From the NCBI GenBank assembly GCA_937924505.1, contig CALDSR010000003.1, positions 36,447-100,446 of the forward strand: a DNA stretch of 64,000 nt, given 5' to 3'. The position numbers and the translations under genes are program-made. Position 1 is the first letter of the stretch. Every line of letters begins with the position of its first letter. This DNA comes from an uncultured Granulosicoccus sp. (GTDB taxonomy: Bacteria > Pseudomonadota > Gammaproteobacteria > Granulosicoccales > Granulosicoccaceae). Below the pieces are notes generated by a model. The model was given only the letters and a program-made list of their open reading frames with translations, was not told the origin of the DNA and searched no databases. Shown in pieces: positions 46,619 to 58,302 of the stretch.

Positions 46619-46744
46619 CGGGTCGCTGCCTTTTTCGTGATAGGGGACAAGCTAAAGCATCCTGGCTCGAATTGACAGCAATCAATTTCACGCATCAAAG
46701 CGTTACTATTGTCCGCCGCCTCTCGTCATCGGTTACCGCCTCCA

Positions 46745-48936
<2,192 letters not shown>

Positions 48937-49024
48937 CGCCTGCCAGCGCTATCCTCGACACTCCCTGTGGCATAATAAGGGGTTGTCCTAACCTGTCCCT
49001 GTGACGCCGACGAGAGACCTCACC

Positions 49025-49348
49025 ATGGATTTTTTCATCAGTAATGCCTACGCCCAGAGCGCCGGAGGCGCGAGCCCGATAGCCGGTCTTTTGCCGTTGT
49101 TCCTCATGTTGCCGATTCTGTATTTTTTGATGATTCGTCCGCAGCAAAAACGCATGAAAGAACACAAACAAATGATCGAAGCCTTGAAGAAGGGCGACGA
49201 GGTCGTCACCAATGGTGGCTTGGGCGGCACGATTACCAATGTGGGCGACGCATTCATCACGATTCGAGTGGCAGAGTCAGTCGAGGTCAATGTACAAAAG
49301 CCATCGATCGCAGCACTCCTGCCGTCCGGTACCTTGAAAGCCATTTGA
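49025..49348 (+). CDS. yajC: Preprotein translocase subunit YajC
   Basis: 107-residue single-span inner-membrane protein associated with SecDF. ATG 49025 (MDFFISNAYAQS) matches the family; an in-frame ATG at 49001 does not. Transmembrane helix at about 20-40 (GLLPLFLMLPILYFLMIRPQQKR), then the cytoplasmic GDEVVTNGGLGGTITNVGD. First gene of yajC-secD-secF. Confidence 0.96.
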   Translation: MDFFISNAYAQSAGGASPIAGLLPLFLMLPILYFLMIRPQQKRMKEHKQMIEALKKGDEVVTNGGLGGTITNVGDAFITIRVAESVEVNVQKPSIAALLPSGTLKAI

Positions 49349-49386
49349 TCCCTTCGTCTTAATCCTTTCTGGCGCAGTCAATCCGT

Positions 49387-51204
49387 ATGACCAATACCAA
49401 CCCACTTTGGAAAGTACTGCTGCTGGCAGTAGTACTGATCACCGGTCTGCTTTACGCGCTGCCGAACATCTATGGCAGTGACCCCGCGGTACAGATATCT
49501 GCGCGTGGTGATGATCTGCGACCAGAAAATATCGAAACGATCCGTCAGGCTGTCAGGGCCGCTGGATACAGCGACGCTGAAATTCGCACCGAAGACGGGC
49601 GGGCTTATGTGCTGTTTGCCAGCGAAGATGAACAGATCAAGGCGCGTGATCTACTCGCCGAGTCGCTTGATCGTTCAACCTATATCACGTCGTTGAATCT
49701 GGTTCCAGCGAGTCCGGAATGGCTACGCAAGATCGCGGCCCCGATGTTTCTTGGTCTGGACCTGCGCGGTGGTGTTCATTTTCTGATGGAAGTGGATATG
49801 TCTGCCGCCATCGACACCGCCGAAGAGCGTTTTATCGCGGATTGGAAAAGTCAGGTTCGCGAAGAAAGAATGCGTGGCACCTCCATCGTCCATAAGGATG
49901 GGCAGCTGGTTGCGCGGTTTCGTGATGAGGCCAGCCGCGACAAAATGTTTACGGCCTTTGGTGTCGACGGCTTTGACCTTGACTTTACGACCCGTGAAGA
50001 AGGGGAGTTCGCCTACATTGAGGCGAATCTGACCGAGCTTGCGGCTGACACCGAACGACGCGCTGCCTTGCAACAGAATATCGTGACCCTGCGCAATCGT
50101 GTGAATGAGCTGGGCGTCTCTGAACCGGTCATTCAGCAGCAAGGGCTGGAACGCATAGTTGTTCAACTCCCGGGTGTGCAGGATACTGTTCAGGCCAAGG
50201 AGATTCTGGGGGCAACGGCAACGCTTGAGTATCGGCTGGTGACCAGTGGGTCAGATTCACGTGCATATAAACGACGTGACGATGGTTCAACCGTTAACCT
50301 CAGTCGCGATATCATCGTCACAGGTGATCAGATCAAAAGCGCGCGGGCAGGTATTGATCAACAAACGCAAACCCCGAATGTCAGCGTGACACTTGATAAC
50401 CAGGGTGCGCGACGTATGCGAGAAGTCACCCAGGATAACGTCGGCAACCCGATGGCGGTTGTCTATATCGAAAACCGTCTCGACACCAAAGTGGTCGACG
50501 GTGAGACCATCAAGAAAACGACCAAGACCGAAGAGGTCATCAGTGTGGCTACCATCCGTGACGTGCTCAGCCACAATTTTCAGACAACGGGACTGGGTTC
50601 GGAAGAGGCGTCAAGGCTCGCACTGTTGCTGCGCGCGGGTGCGCTCAAAGCGCCGGTTCAGATTGTCGAAGAACGAACGATCGGCCCGAGCCTCGGCAAG
50701 GACAATATTCGTCAAGGTTTTCTGTCTGCCCTCATCGGCCTTGCCCTGATATTGGTTTTCATGGCTTTTTACTATCGGGTTTTCGGACTCATTGCGGGTG
50801 CTGCGCTGGTCATCAATGTGGTTCTGATTATTGCGGTTCTGGGCGTGCTTCAAGCAACGCTGACCTTACCGGGCATCGCGGGGATCGTGTTGACGACCGG
50901 TATGGCGGTGGATGCGAATGTATTGATCTTCGAGCGCATACGTGAAGAGCTCAGAGCATCCAGCGGGGTGCAGGCGGCTATTTCTCGAGGCTACGACAAG
51001 GCTTTTGTGACTATCGCCGATGCCAATGTCACGACACTGATCGCTGCGGTTGTGCTTTTCAGCATGGGTACCGGGCCGATCAAGGGGTTTGCCATTACCT
51101 TGTGTATTGGCATACTTACGTCGATGTTCACGGCTATCTTTGGTTCGCGAATTCTTGTCAACGCCCTCTTTGGTGGACGTCGCCGTGACACCTTGCCCAT
51201 TTAA
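49387..51204 (+). CDS. secD: Protein translocase subunit SecD
   Basis: 605-residue RND-type protein that uses proton motive force to complete Sec export. TM1 (VLLLAVVLITGLLYALPNIYG), the periplasmic P1 domain beginning after FLGLDLRGGVHFLMEVD, and a C-terminal block of five TM helices from about 445 (GFLSALIGLALILVFMAFYYR, GIAGIVLTTGMAVDANVLIFERIREEL) are visible. 38 bp after yajC, 53 bp before secF. Confidence 0.98.
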   Translation: MTNTNPLWKVLLLAVVLITGLLYALPNIYGSDPAVQISARGDDLRPENIETIRQAVRAAGYSDAEIRTEDGRAYVLFASEDEQIKARDLLAESLDRSTYITSLNLVPASPEWLRKIAAPMFLGLDLRGGVHFLMEVDMSAAIDTAEERFIADWKSQVREERMRGTSIVHKDGQLVARFRDEASRDKMFTAFGVDGFDLDFTTREEGEFAYIEANLTELAADTERRAALQQNIVTLRNRVNELGVSEPVIQQQGLERIVVQLPGVQDTVQAKEILGATATLEYRLVTSGSDSRAYKRRDDGSTVNLSRDIIVTGDQIKSARAGIDQQTQTPNVSVTLDNQGARRMREVTQDNVGNPMAVVYIENRLDTKVVDGETIKKTTKTEEVISVATIRDVLSHNFQTTGLGSEEASRLALLLRAGALKAPVQIVEERTIGPSLGKDNIRQGFLSALIGLALILVFMAFYYRVFGLIAGAALVINVVLIIAVLGVLQATLTLPGIAGIVLTTGMAVDANVLIFERIREELRASSGVQAAISRGYDKAFVTIADANVTTLIAAVVLFSMGTGPIKGFAITLCIGILTSMFTAIFGSRILVNALFGGRRRDTLPI

Positions 51205-51257
51205 ACCGGTTCGTTTGACTCGGCCTTCCCGCTTGCCTCAACACCACGAATGACATC

Positions 51258-52196
51258 ATGCGAAACCTGATCAATAATTCCTCGATAGATTTCATTGGTC
51301 GTCAGCGAGAGGCCATGATTCTGTCCGGCGCGCTGATCGTGATTGCGCTGCTGGCTATCCTGATTCGAGGTATGAATCTGGGTGTTGACTTCACTGGCGG
51401 CTACACGATTGAAGTCGGCTACGATCAAGCGCCGAGTCTTGACACCATTCGTGGCGCCATGGCTGAAGCCGAGATGCCGGATTCTCAAGTTCAGACCTTT
51501 GGTAAAAGCACCGATGTGCTGATACGTATGGCACCGCGTGATGACTTGTCGAGCGCCGATGTCAGTACAGAGGTGCTTCGCGTACTCGGTAGCGTGAGTG
51601 ATTCACCCATAACCATACGTCGCGTCGAATTTGTCGGGCCACAGGTAGGTGAAGAATTACGAGAGAAGGGTGGTATTGCAGTGCTTACCGCGCTTTTCTT
51701 TATTATTGTCTATATCTGGTTTCGCTTTGAAAAGAAATTCTCGGTGGGCTCTGTGTTGGCCCTGGTGCATGACGTCGTTATTACGGTGGGTATCTTTGCG
51801 CTGTTCCAGATCGAGTTTGATTTGACGATTCTCGCCGCCATTCTTGCAGTCATCGGCTACTCGCTTAACGATACCATTGTTGTGTTTGACCGCATCCGGG
51901 AGAACTTCCTGCTGCTCAGAAGTGAAACGCCGACTGAGGTCATGAATGTGTCGATCAACCAGACGCTGGCGCGTACGGTCATTACATCGTTGACGACCTT
52001 GCTGGTGTTGTTTTCCTTGTTTCTGTTCGGTGGCAAGATCATCAACGGGTTTGCACTCGCGCTCATTATTGGTGTTGTTGTCGGTACCTATTCTTCAATT
52101 TTTGTCGCCAGCGTATCCGTACTGCGGCTCGGAATTACCAAAGAAGATCTGATGCCAGTAGAGAAAGAAGGCGCTGATCTGGAGTCAACGCCTTGA
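51258..52196 (+). CDS. secF: Protein translocase subunit SecF
   Basis: 312-residue partner of SecD. TM1 (ILSGALIVIALLAILIRG), GVDFTGGYTIEV, then VLALVHDVVITVGIFALF, VIGYSLNDTIVVFDRIRENF and a final TM pair with GGKIINGFALALIIGVVVGTYSSIFVAS. Last gene of the yajC-secD-secF operon, convergent with suhB. Confidence 0.98.
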   Translation: MRNLINNSSIDFIGRQREAMILSGALIVIALLAILIRGMNLGVDFTGGYTIEVGYDQAPSLDTIRGAMAEAEMPDSQVQTFGKSTDVLIRMAPRDDLSSADVSTEVLRVLGSVSDSPITIRRVEFVGPQVGEELREKGGIAVLTALFFIIVYIWFRFEKKFSVGSVLALVHDVVITVGIFALFQIEFDLTILAAILAVIGYSLNDTIVVFDRIRENFLLLRSETPTEVMNVSINQTLARTVITSLTTLLVLFSLFLFGGKIINGFALALIIGVVVGTYSSIFVASVSVLRLGITKEDLMPVEKEGADLESTP

Positions 52197-52252
52197 TTTC
52201 AGCGTTAAATAATTACGCGCTGTCTTACCCGGCGCGCATTGTGGGGTACTGA

Positions 52253-53068
52253 TCAGCTCGGCTTTGCCATCTTCTTGCGCGCTGCCGACAAAGGTTTCAT
52301 GACCTCGATCATTTGATGATGCACCTTGGGTGTTGCGGCAATGACTTCGCCGCGAGTCATCCAGTCATCACCGGCATCGAAATCATTCAGCAAGCCACCC
52401 GCTTCACGCACGATGAGTCCACCGGCTGCAAGATCCCAGGTTTGTAGTCCGGAAAGCCAGGTGCCATCGAGCCGGCCGGCTGCTACGTAAGCGAGATCCA
52501 AGGCTCCGGAACCGAGTCGTCGGATGCCCGCAGCCCGTTCGGTGTAATGCCGACTGGTGCGTTGGTAGAAATCGAGATCCTGACCCGGTCGATAGGGAAA
52601 TCCGGTGCCGAGCAAAGCATCCGCCAGTTGTTTGGTTTGCGCGACGCGCATTCGTTTTCCGTCCAGGAAGGCACCTTCACCGCGGCTGGCCGTGAACAGT
52701 TCCTGACGCATTGGGTCATAGATGACAGCTTGATAAAGCTTGCCCTTTTGGTTCAGCGCGATCGACACACAGAAGTGCGGCAGGCCATGGATAAAGTTCA
52801 TGGTCCCATCCAGGGGATCGATGACCCATTGATACTCCGCCTCTTCCTTGCCGACCAAACCTGATTCTTCACATAGACAAGCGTGATCTGGAAAAGAGCG
52901 TTGCAGAATGCCGAGGATTTCGGCCTCTGCGTGGCGGTCAATTTCGGTGACCAGGTCGTTACGACCTTTGCGATCAATTTTTACGCTATCCATGCGATCG
53001 AAGTTTTGTGTGATGACTTTACCGGCAGCGCGAGCTGCTCGGATGCCGATATTCAGCATCGGATGCAT
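52253..53068 (-). CDS. suhB: Inositol-1-monophosphatase (SuhB)
   Basis: 271-residue Mg-dependent phosphatase that also acts in rRNA antitermination in enterobacteria. Motifs: CEESG, the metal site DPLDGTMNFIHGLPHFCVSIAL and the C-terminal TWDLAAGGLIVREAGG. Divergent from trmJ, the standard arrangement. Confidence 0.96.
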   Translation of the reverse strand: MHPMLNIGIRAARAAGKVITQNFDRMDSVKIDRKGRNDLVTEIDRHAEAEILGILQRSFPDHACLCEESGLVGKEEAEYQWVIDPLDGTMNFIHGLPHFCVSIALNQKGKLYQAVIYDPMRQELFTASRGEGAFLDGKRMRVAQTKQLADALLGTGFPYRPGQDLDFYQRTSRHYTERAAGIRRLGSGALDLAYVAAGRLDGTWLSGLQTWDLAAGGLIVREAGGLLNDFDAGDDWMTRGEVIAATPKVHHQMIEVMKPLSAARKKMAKPS

Positions 53069-53184
53069 AGGGGATTAAATCCGGGTTCAGGAGTGCGACA
53101 AGTGTAATGCCGAACGCTTGCGCCTGCTTGGTGGAGATGCACACAATGATCGATAAGCGATTCAGATGTGCGATTATCGTCATC

Positions 53185-54030
53185 ATGAGTGTAGAAATAG
53201 TTTTTGTATTGGTTGGCACCACACACAGTGGAAACATCGGCGCGGCTGCACGTGCGATCAAGGTCATGGGATTCAGCAAATTACGGCTTGTTGACGCCTG
53301 TTCGCATCGAACTGCCGAGGCGATCGCTCGTTCATCAGGGGCCAACGATATTCTGGAAAATGCTGCCTGTCATGACAGCCTCGATGCGGCGGTTGCCGAT
53401 TGTGTTGCGGTCATTGGGACCAGTGCTCGTTCGCGTAATCTGTCGGTGCCGATGCTTAGTTGTCGTGAGATCGCCGAAGAAATAGCTGTGTCGGCTGAGG
53501 CTGCAGATGACACCCAAACGGTGGCAATGGTTTTTGGTCATGAACGATCAGGCCTCAGTAACGAGTCGCTCGATCGATGTACACGCTTGCTGCGCATACC
53601 GTGTAATCCGGATTTCTCGTCGTTGAATCTGGGTAGCGCGGTGCAGGTGGTTGCCTATGAGTTGTCGCAAGCGCTCGAATCCGTCCCGCTTGGCCCGCCG
53701 CAACGCATGGCTGGAAAATGGAAACCGGCTTCCAGCCATGCTGCTGATGGTGCTGACGGGAAGCAAGCGGGGACGCTTGCGCCGGAGCAATTGACCGAGC
53801 TGACCGGTGAGTCTCCGTCAGCAGAAACCCCCGCCACCAGCGAGCAGATGCAACATTTTTTCGAGCATCTTGATCGGGTCATGATTGGCACCGGTTTCCT
53901 CGATCCGGATAACCCTCGTTATTTGCGCCGGCGACTGCGCCGTTATTTCGAGTCAAACCGTCCCAGCGAGGATGAACTGTCGATATTTCGAGGAATTCTG
54001 ACCTCAGTTGAACATCCCCGAACCCGATAA
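53185..54030 (+). CDS. trmJ: tRNA (cytidine/uridine-2'-O-)-methyltransferase TrmJ
   Basis: SPOUT methyltransferase for position 32 of tRNA. 281 residues from ATG 53185 (MSVEIVFVLVGTTHSGNIGAAARA); an in-frame ATG at 53107 adds 26 unrelated residues. VFGHERSGLSNE and NLGSAVQVVAYELSQAL are the knot motifs. A low-complexity insert of roughly 40 residues (HAADGADGKQAGTLAPEQ region) precedes the C-terminal dimerisation part, making it longer than E. coli TrmJ (246). Confidence 0.95.
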   Translation: MSVEIVFVLVGTTHSGNIGAAARAIKVMGFSKLRLVDACSHRTAEAIARSSGANDILENAACHDSLDAAVADCVAVIGTSARSRNLSVPMLSCREIAEEIAVSAEAADDTQTVAMVFGHERSGLSNESLDRCTRLLRIPCNPDFSSLNLGSAVQVVAYELSQALESVPLGPPQRMAGKWKPASSHAADGADGKQAGTLAPEQLTELTGESPSAETPATSEQMQHFFEHLDRVMIGTGFLDPDNPRYLRRRLRRYFESNRPSEDELSIFRGILTSVEHPRTR

Positions 54031-54069
54031 GTCTATTTGAGGAAGTGGGACGATCCCTGACAAACGGCG

Positions 54070-54100
54070 TATAATACTTGACCAATTCACTAGGAATTGG
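54070..54100 (+). promoter_or_regulatory. Promoter/operator-like region upstream of cysE
   Basis: A perfect TATAAT (54070-54075) is followed by ATACTTGAC (54073-54081 region), the left half of a type 1 IscR site, and by the inverted repeat CCAATTC/GAATTGG (54082-54088 and 54094-54100). No clear -35 is seen. It may make cysE transcription iron-sulfur responsive, but only one half-site matches. Confidence 0.4.
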
Positions 54101-54118
54101 CGGGCCGAAGGCACTGCT

Positions 54119-54874
54119 ATGTGGAAATTACTTAAAGAAGACGTAACCTGTGTGTTCGATCGGGACCCCGCGGCTCGCGGTGTTTTCGATGTCCTGACCT
54201 GCTATTCCGGTGTCCATGCGGTTATTTTGCACCGCTGTAATCACTGGCTGTGGCAGCGTGGCCTGCGTTGGCCAGCCCGTTTCCTCGGCAATATTGCACG
54301 CTGGTTGACGGGCATCGAGATTCACCCAGGGGCGAAAATCGGTCGCCGCTTCTTCGTCGATCACGGCACCGGTGTGGTCATTGGTGAAACTGCTGAAATT
54401 GGCGATGACGTCACGCTTTACCAAGGGGTGACATTAGGCGGTCGAAGCTCGGAAAAGGGCAAGCGACACCCGACCCTGGGCAACAATGTAGTAGTTGGTG
54501 CTGGCGCGAAGATCCTGGGCCCATTCACGGTAGAGGATGATGCACGTGTGGGCTCAAACGCGGTAGTACTCGATCCGGTGCCTGCTGGGGCGACCGTTGT
54601 CGGGGTCCCTGCGCGCATTGTTCGCTGCCGTAACGCGAGTGGAAACTGTTTTGAACTGGTGCGCGAAATGCGCGCTGAAAATTCGGCAAATCACGTCGGC
54701 TTTGACGCCTATGGCGTCGCCGGCATCGCTGAAGATCCCATGGAATCTGCCATCGATTCCCTGCAGCAGGAAGTCGCTGAATTGCGGGCCGAATTGATGC
54801 GTCTCCGTGAGGACACCGACCGCCAGGCTTCGAGCGGTGCGAAGTCGGTCAAAACGGGAACCGAGAGCTCCTGA
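54119..54874 (+). CDS. cysE: Serine O-acetyltransferase
   Basis: First step of cysteine synthesis, feeding sulfur to IscS. 251 residues: helical N-domain, then a left-handed beta-helix of hexapeptide repeats (about 65-170) with active-site His in [19 protein letters not shown] and [19 protein letters not shown]. Shorter N-terminus than E. coli CysE (273). The C-terminal 40 residues are predicted coiled coil ([21 protein letters not shown]). It stands directly before iscR, the common order outside enterobacteria. Confidence 0.96.
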   Translation: MWKLLKEDVTCVFDRDPAARGVFDVLTCYSGVHAVILHRCNHWLWQRGLRWPARFLGNIARWLTGIEIHPGAKIGRRFFVDHGTGVVIGETAEIGDDVTLYQGVTLGGRSSEKGKRHPTLGNNVVVGAGAKILGPFTVEDDARVGSNAVVLDPVPAGATVVGVPARIVRCRNASGNCFELVREMRAENSANHVGFDAYGVAGIAEDPMESAIDSLQQEVAELRAELMRLREDTDRQASSGAKSVKTGTESS

Positions 54875-54899
54875 ATCGGAAAGCGCCAAGCGGGGAACT

Positions 54900-54924
54900 A
54901 TACTTGACTAATTTAGTCAGGTAT
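54900..54924 (+). promoter_or_regulatory. Type 1 IscR operator upstream of iscR
   Basis: The 25 bases fit the type 1 [2Fe-2S]-IscR consensus at every position: left half ATACTTGACT (54900-54909), centre AATTT, right half AGTCAGGTAT (54915-54924). TTGACT inside it may also be the -35 element. Binding of holo-IscR here would repress iscR and the operon when clusters are plentiful. Confidence 0.9.
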
Positions 54925-55006
54925 GGGAAGATAGGCCTACTTCAAAGCGTGGTGTCGCTGGTTGTTTTTGGCCGGTAAGCAAACGGCATCTGAACGGGCT
55001 AAATCC

Positions 55007-55465
55007 ATGAAACTGACGACCAAAGGACGTTATGCGGTAACAGCGATGCTGGACCTTGCGCTGCATGCGGAAGAGGGCCCGGTGTCTCTGGCGGAAATCT
55101 CCCAGCGACAGGAAATTTCCTTGTCTTATCTCGAGCAGTTGTTTTCACGCCTGCGCAAGAACGGTTTGGTCACCAGCACACGGGGACCGGGTGGCGGCTA
55201 TCGCGTTGCACGTGATCTGGACAAGGTCGCTGTGTCGGAAATCATCGGTGCGGTTAACGAATCGGTTGACGCCACCCAATGTGCCGGCAAGGAAAATTGC
55301 CATAGCCATGGTCGCTGCCTGACGCACGACTTATGGGAAGGCTTGAGTGAACAGATAGAAGATTTTTTGAGCGGTGTATCGTTGCAGAACATGATCGATC
55401 AACGGCGCGTAAAAGCGGTGTCGATTCAGCAGGATCAAGTCATGGTCCAGCAACCCTACGCATAA
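55007..55465 (+). CDS. iscR: Fe-S cluster-responsive repressor IscR
   Basis: 152-residue Rrf2-family regulator from ATG 55007 ([20 protein letters not shown]); the frame upstream is not family-like. A winged helix ([33 protein letters not shown]) is followed by the cluster ligands in [19 protein letters not shown] (three Cys and His). It represses its own operon through the operator at 54900-54924. Confidence 0.98.
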   Translation: MKLTTKGRYAVTAMLDLALHAEEGPVSLAEISQRQEISLSYLEQLFSRLRKNGLVTSTRGPGGGYRVARDLDKVAVSEIIGAVNESVDATQCAGKENCHSHGRCLTHDLWEGLSEQIEDFLSGVSLQNMIDQRRVKAVSIQQDQVMVQQPYA

Positions 55466-55509
55466 CGTATGTATTCAAGTATCAATCAAAGGTTTCGAGG
55501 CTGACTATA

Positions 55510-56733
55510 GTGAGTTCCCTAAACATCCCAATTTACATGGACTACTCCGCTACCACACCCGTGGATGAACGAGTTGCTGCGAAGATGGCAGAGTGTCTGA
55601 CCCAGCAAGGGCATTTTGGTAACCCTGCATCGCGGTCCCACCCGTTTGGCTGGCAAGCGGATGAGCTGGTTGAGCAAGCACGTGACAACGTGGCCAATCT
55701 CCTCGGTGCCAACTCCAAGGAAATCGTCTGGACTTCGGGTGCAACTGAATCTGACAACCTGGCGATCAAAGGCGCGGCTCGTTTTAATGTCAAGAAGGGC
55801 AAGCATATCGTCACACTGAAGACAGAGCACAAGGCCGTTCTGGATACTTGTCGTCAGCTGGAGCGAGAAGGTTTTGAAGTGACTTACCTTGATCCCCTGG
55901 ACAATGGCTTGCTTGATATGGATGCCTTCAAAGCAGCGTTGCGTGATGACACGACCGTTGTATCGATCATGCACGTCAACAACGAAATTGGTGTTATCCA
56001 GGACATTGCTGCGATTGGTGCAATCACGCGTGAGAAAGGCATTGTCTTTCACGTCGATGCGGCGCAGAGCCCGGGCAAGGTAAAGATCGACGTCAATGAA
56101 ATGAACGTTGACCTGATGTCGCTATGTGCTCACAAGGTCTATGGGCCGAAAGGTATTGGTGCCTTGTATGTGCGACGCAAGCCGCGTTGCCGTATCGAAG
56201 CGCAGATCCATGGCGGTGGTCACGAACGTGGCATGCGCTCTGGCACATTGGCGACTCACCAGATTGTCGGTATGGGCGAGTCTTTCCGTCTCGCACACGA
56301 GGAAATGGCTGCAGAAAACGATCGCCTGCGCCTGTTGCGTGATCGCTTGTGGAACGGCCTGAACGATATGGAAGAGATCTACATCAATGGTGATCTTGAG
56401 CAGCGTATTCCGGGCAATCTGAATGTAAGCTTTAATTTTGTCGAAGGTGAGAGCCTGATCATGTCGATGAAGGACATTGCTGTATCGAGTGGTTCGGCCT
56501 GCACCAGTGCGAGTCTGGAGCCGTCTTACGTGTTGCGCGCAATTGGCCGCAACGATGAGCTCGCTCACAGTTCTATTCGTTTTACCATCGGCCGTTTTAC
56601 AACCGAAGAAGAAGTGGACTTCACGATCAAGCAGACGCGTGGCGCCGTCGAGAAGCTCCGAGCGCTGTCACCTTTATGGGACATGCACAAGGAAGGAATC
56701 GATCTCGATTCGGTTGAATGGGCTCATCACTAA
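55510..56733 (+). CDS. iscS: Cysteine desulfurase IscS
   Basis: PLP enzyme supplying persulfide sulfur to IscU. 407 residues, GTG start. [40 protein letters not shown], the PLP lysine in [18 protein letters not shown], and the active-site loop [21 protein letters not shown] are all present. 44 bp after iscR. Confidence 0.98.
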   Translation: MSSLNIPIYMDYSATTPVDERVAAKMAECLTQQGHFGNPASRSHPFGWQADELVEQARDNVANLLGANSKEIVWTSGATESDNLAIKGAARFNVKKGKHIVTLKTEHKAVLDTCRQLEREGFEVTYLDPLDNGLLDMDAFKAALRDDTTVVSIMHVNNEIGVIQDIAAIGAITREKGIVFHVDAAQSPGKVKIDVNEMNVDLMSLCAHKVYGPKGIGALYVRRKPRCRIEAQIHGGGHERGMRSGTLATHQIVGMGESFRLAHEEMAAENDRLRLLRDRLWNGLNDMEEIYINGDLEQRIPGNLNVSFNFVEGESLIMSMKDIAVSSGSACTSASLEPSYVLRAIGRNDELAHSSIRFTIGRFTTEEEVDFTIKQTRGAVEKLRALSPLWDMHKEGIDLDSVEWAHH

Positions 56734-56795
56734 TTTATTATTTACTTGCGTAGAGCTCGAAAGGCTCTGCGTCCAAACAGTTCAGGAGAAAGCAC

Positions 56796-57212
56796 ATGGC
56801 TTATAGCGACAAAGTACTGGATCACTACGAAAATCCACGTAACGTTGGCGTCCTAGACAAGGATGATCCCAATGTAGGAACCGGCATGGTGGGTGCGCCT
56901 GCCTGCGGTGACGTCATGCGTCTGCAGATCAAGGTCAGCGACGAAGGCATTATTGAAGATGCCAAATTCAAAACCTATGGTTGTGGATCAGCCATTGCAT
57001 CGTCTTCGCTGGTGACTGAAATGGTCAAGGGCAAGACGCTCGAAGAAGTGGGTGAAATCCGGAACAAGCACATCGCTGATGAATTAGCGTTGCCGCCGGT
57101 AAAGATTCACTGTTCTGTATTGGCAGAAGATGCTATCGCTGCAGCTATCGCTGATATCAAGGCGAAGCGTGGCGAAACCAAAGCAGAACCTGCTGACGCA
57201 GCAGCCAGCTAG
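56796..57212 (+). CDS. iscU: Fe-S cluster scaffold IscU
   Basis: 138 residues. Cluster ligands at Cys37 (GAPACGDVM, with Asp39), Cys63 ([13 protein letters not shown]) and Cys106; the HscA recognition motif LPPVK precedes [10 protein letters not shown]. The C-terminus extends about 10 residues past E. coli IscU (128). Follows iscS by 62 bp. Confidence 0.98.
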   Translation: MAYSDKVLDHYENPRNVGVLDKDDPNVGTGMVGAPACGDVMRLQIKVSDEGIIEDAKFKTYGCGSAIASSSLVTEMVKGKTLEEVGEIRNKHIADELALPPVKIHCSVLAEDAIAAAIADIKAKRGETKAEPADAAAS

Positions 57213-57291
57213 AAACGGTTCCATAGAAACGGTTTTTGGCACACGCCAAAACGGAAACGAAGAGGTCTGGCCAGTCTGTGTGGACTGGCCA
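57210..57291 (+). other. Structured iscU-iscA intergenic: direct repeat and two stem-loops
   Basis: TAGAAACGGTT is repeated (57210-57220, 57224-57234). TTTTGGC/GCCAAAA form a 7-bp hairpin (57234-57251), and TGGCCAGTC/GACTGGCCA a 9-bp hairpin (57268-57291). Neither is followed by a U-tract, so mRNA processing or stability or translational control of iscA is more likely than termination. Confidence 0.6.
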
Positions 57292-57309
57292 AAAAACCGG
57301 ATAAGGTAC

Positions 57310-57633
57310 ATGGGTATTACGCTGACAGATCGTGCAGCAGAGCACGTCAAAGGCTATCTTGACAAACGTGGCAAGGGTATTGGCCTGCGTCTGGCTGTGC
57401 GCACAACCGGTTGTTCGGGGCTCGCCTATGTCCTCGAATTCGCAGACGAGGTTGCTGCAAACGATGAAGTCTTTGAAGACAATGACGTGACAGTCGTCAT
57501 CGACAAGAAAAGTCTTGTCTATCTGGAAGGTACCGAGCTCGATTTTGCCAAGGAAGGGTTGAACGAAGGGTTCAGATTCAAGAACCCGAATGTCAAGGAT
57601 GAGTGTGGCTGTGGAGAGTCCTTCACTATCTAG
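57310..57633 (+). CDS. iscA: Fe-S assembly protein IscA
   Basis: A-type carrier of 107 residues. ATG 57310 is preceded by ATAAGG; longer in-frame starts lie inside iscU. Conserved cysteines: [15 protein letters not shown] (Cys35) and DECGCGESF (Cys99, Cys101). Separated from iscU by a structured 97-bp spacer. Confidence 0.97.
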   Translation: MGITLTDRAAEHVKGYLDKRGKGIGLRLAVRTTGCSGLAYVLEFADEVAANDEVFEDNDVTVVIDKKSLVYLEGTELDFAKEGLNEGFRFKNPNVKDECGCGESFTI

Positions 57634-57751
57634 CGCGTCTGGGTGTAATGGTAAGATTGATCCAATAACTGCCGTTCATGCCAATCTCCAACACAACTCA
57701 GCGGCCTGGTCTCCTAGCCTGGCAACGCGTCACGACCGAGACTTGACGACC

Positions 57752-58300
57752 ATGCAGGTCGATTTAACCCGCAATTACTACGAGCTATTTGAATTGCCCG
57801 TGCAGTTCGAACTAGACACCGATCACTTGACGTCGCGATTTCGTGCGTTGCAAAAGGCCTTGCATCCCGATCGTTTCGCGGGTGCGACCGATACTGAAAA
57901 ACGCTGGTCGGTGCAGGCCGCCAGTTTTGTAAACGAGGCCTACCAGACCTTGAACAAACCTATCGCCAGAGCAGCTTATATATTGTCACTCAACGGTATA
58001 TCGATCGACGAAGAAACCGATACACAGATGTCACCGAGTTTTTTGATGGAGCAAATGGAGATGCGTGAAGCATTGGAAGCGGCACCCGAAAACGCAGAGC
58101 CCTTTGCCGCGCTTGATCGGCTTGCTGGTCAACTCAAGATCAGTTGCGAGCAGCAAGCCGCGGCGTTTGGTGTTGCGGCGGCATCCTCTGATTGGCAAGC
58201 GGGCAGAACGGTCGTTCGCCAATGGCAGTTTCTCGACAAACTGCAAAGAGAAGTGCGAGATGCTGAAGAGCGTCTGGATGTCTACGGTGAGAGGTTATAA
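57752..58300 (+). CDS. hscB: Fe-S co-chaperone HscB
   Basis: J-domain protein that brings IscU to HscA. 182 residues from ATG 57752 ([15 protein letters not shown]); the in-frame extension to 57590 overlaps iscA and is not family-like. The J-domain motif HPD is in [10 protein letters not shown]. The C-terminal three-helix bundle (about 90-182) is the IscU-binding part. A 118-bp spacer follows iscA; hscA starts 2 bp after the stop. Confidence 0.95.
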   Translation: MQVDLTRNYYELFELPVQFELDTDHLTSRFRALQKALHPDRFAGATDTEKRWSVQAASFVNEAYQTLNKPIARAAYILSLNGISIDEETDTQMSPSFLMEQMEMREALEAAPENAEPFAALDRLAGQLKISCEQQAAAFGVAAASSDWQAGRTVVRQWQFLDKLQREVRDAEERLDVYGERL

Positions 58301-58302
58301 GC

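Noticed and set aside
57210..57291. Terminator between iscU and iscA
   Set aside because: The hairpins lack a following U-tract on the plus strand, and the operon clearly continues.
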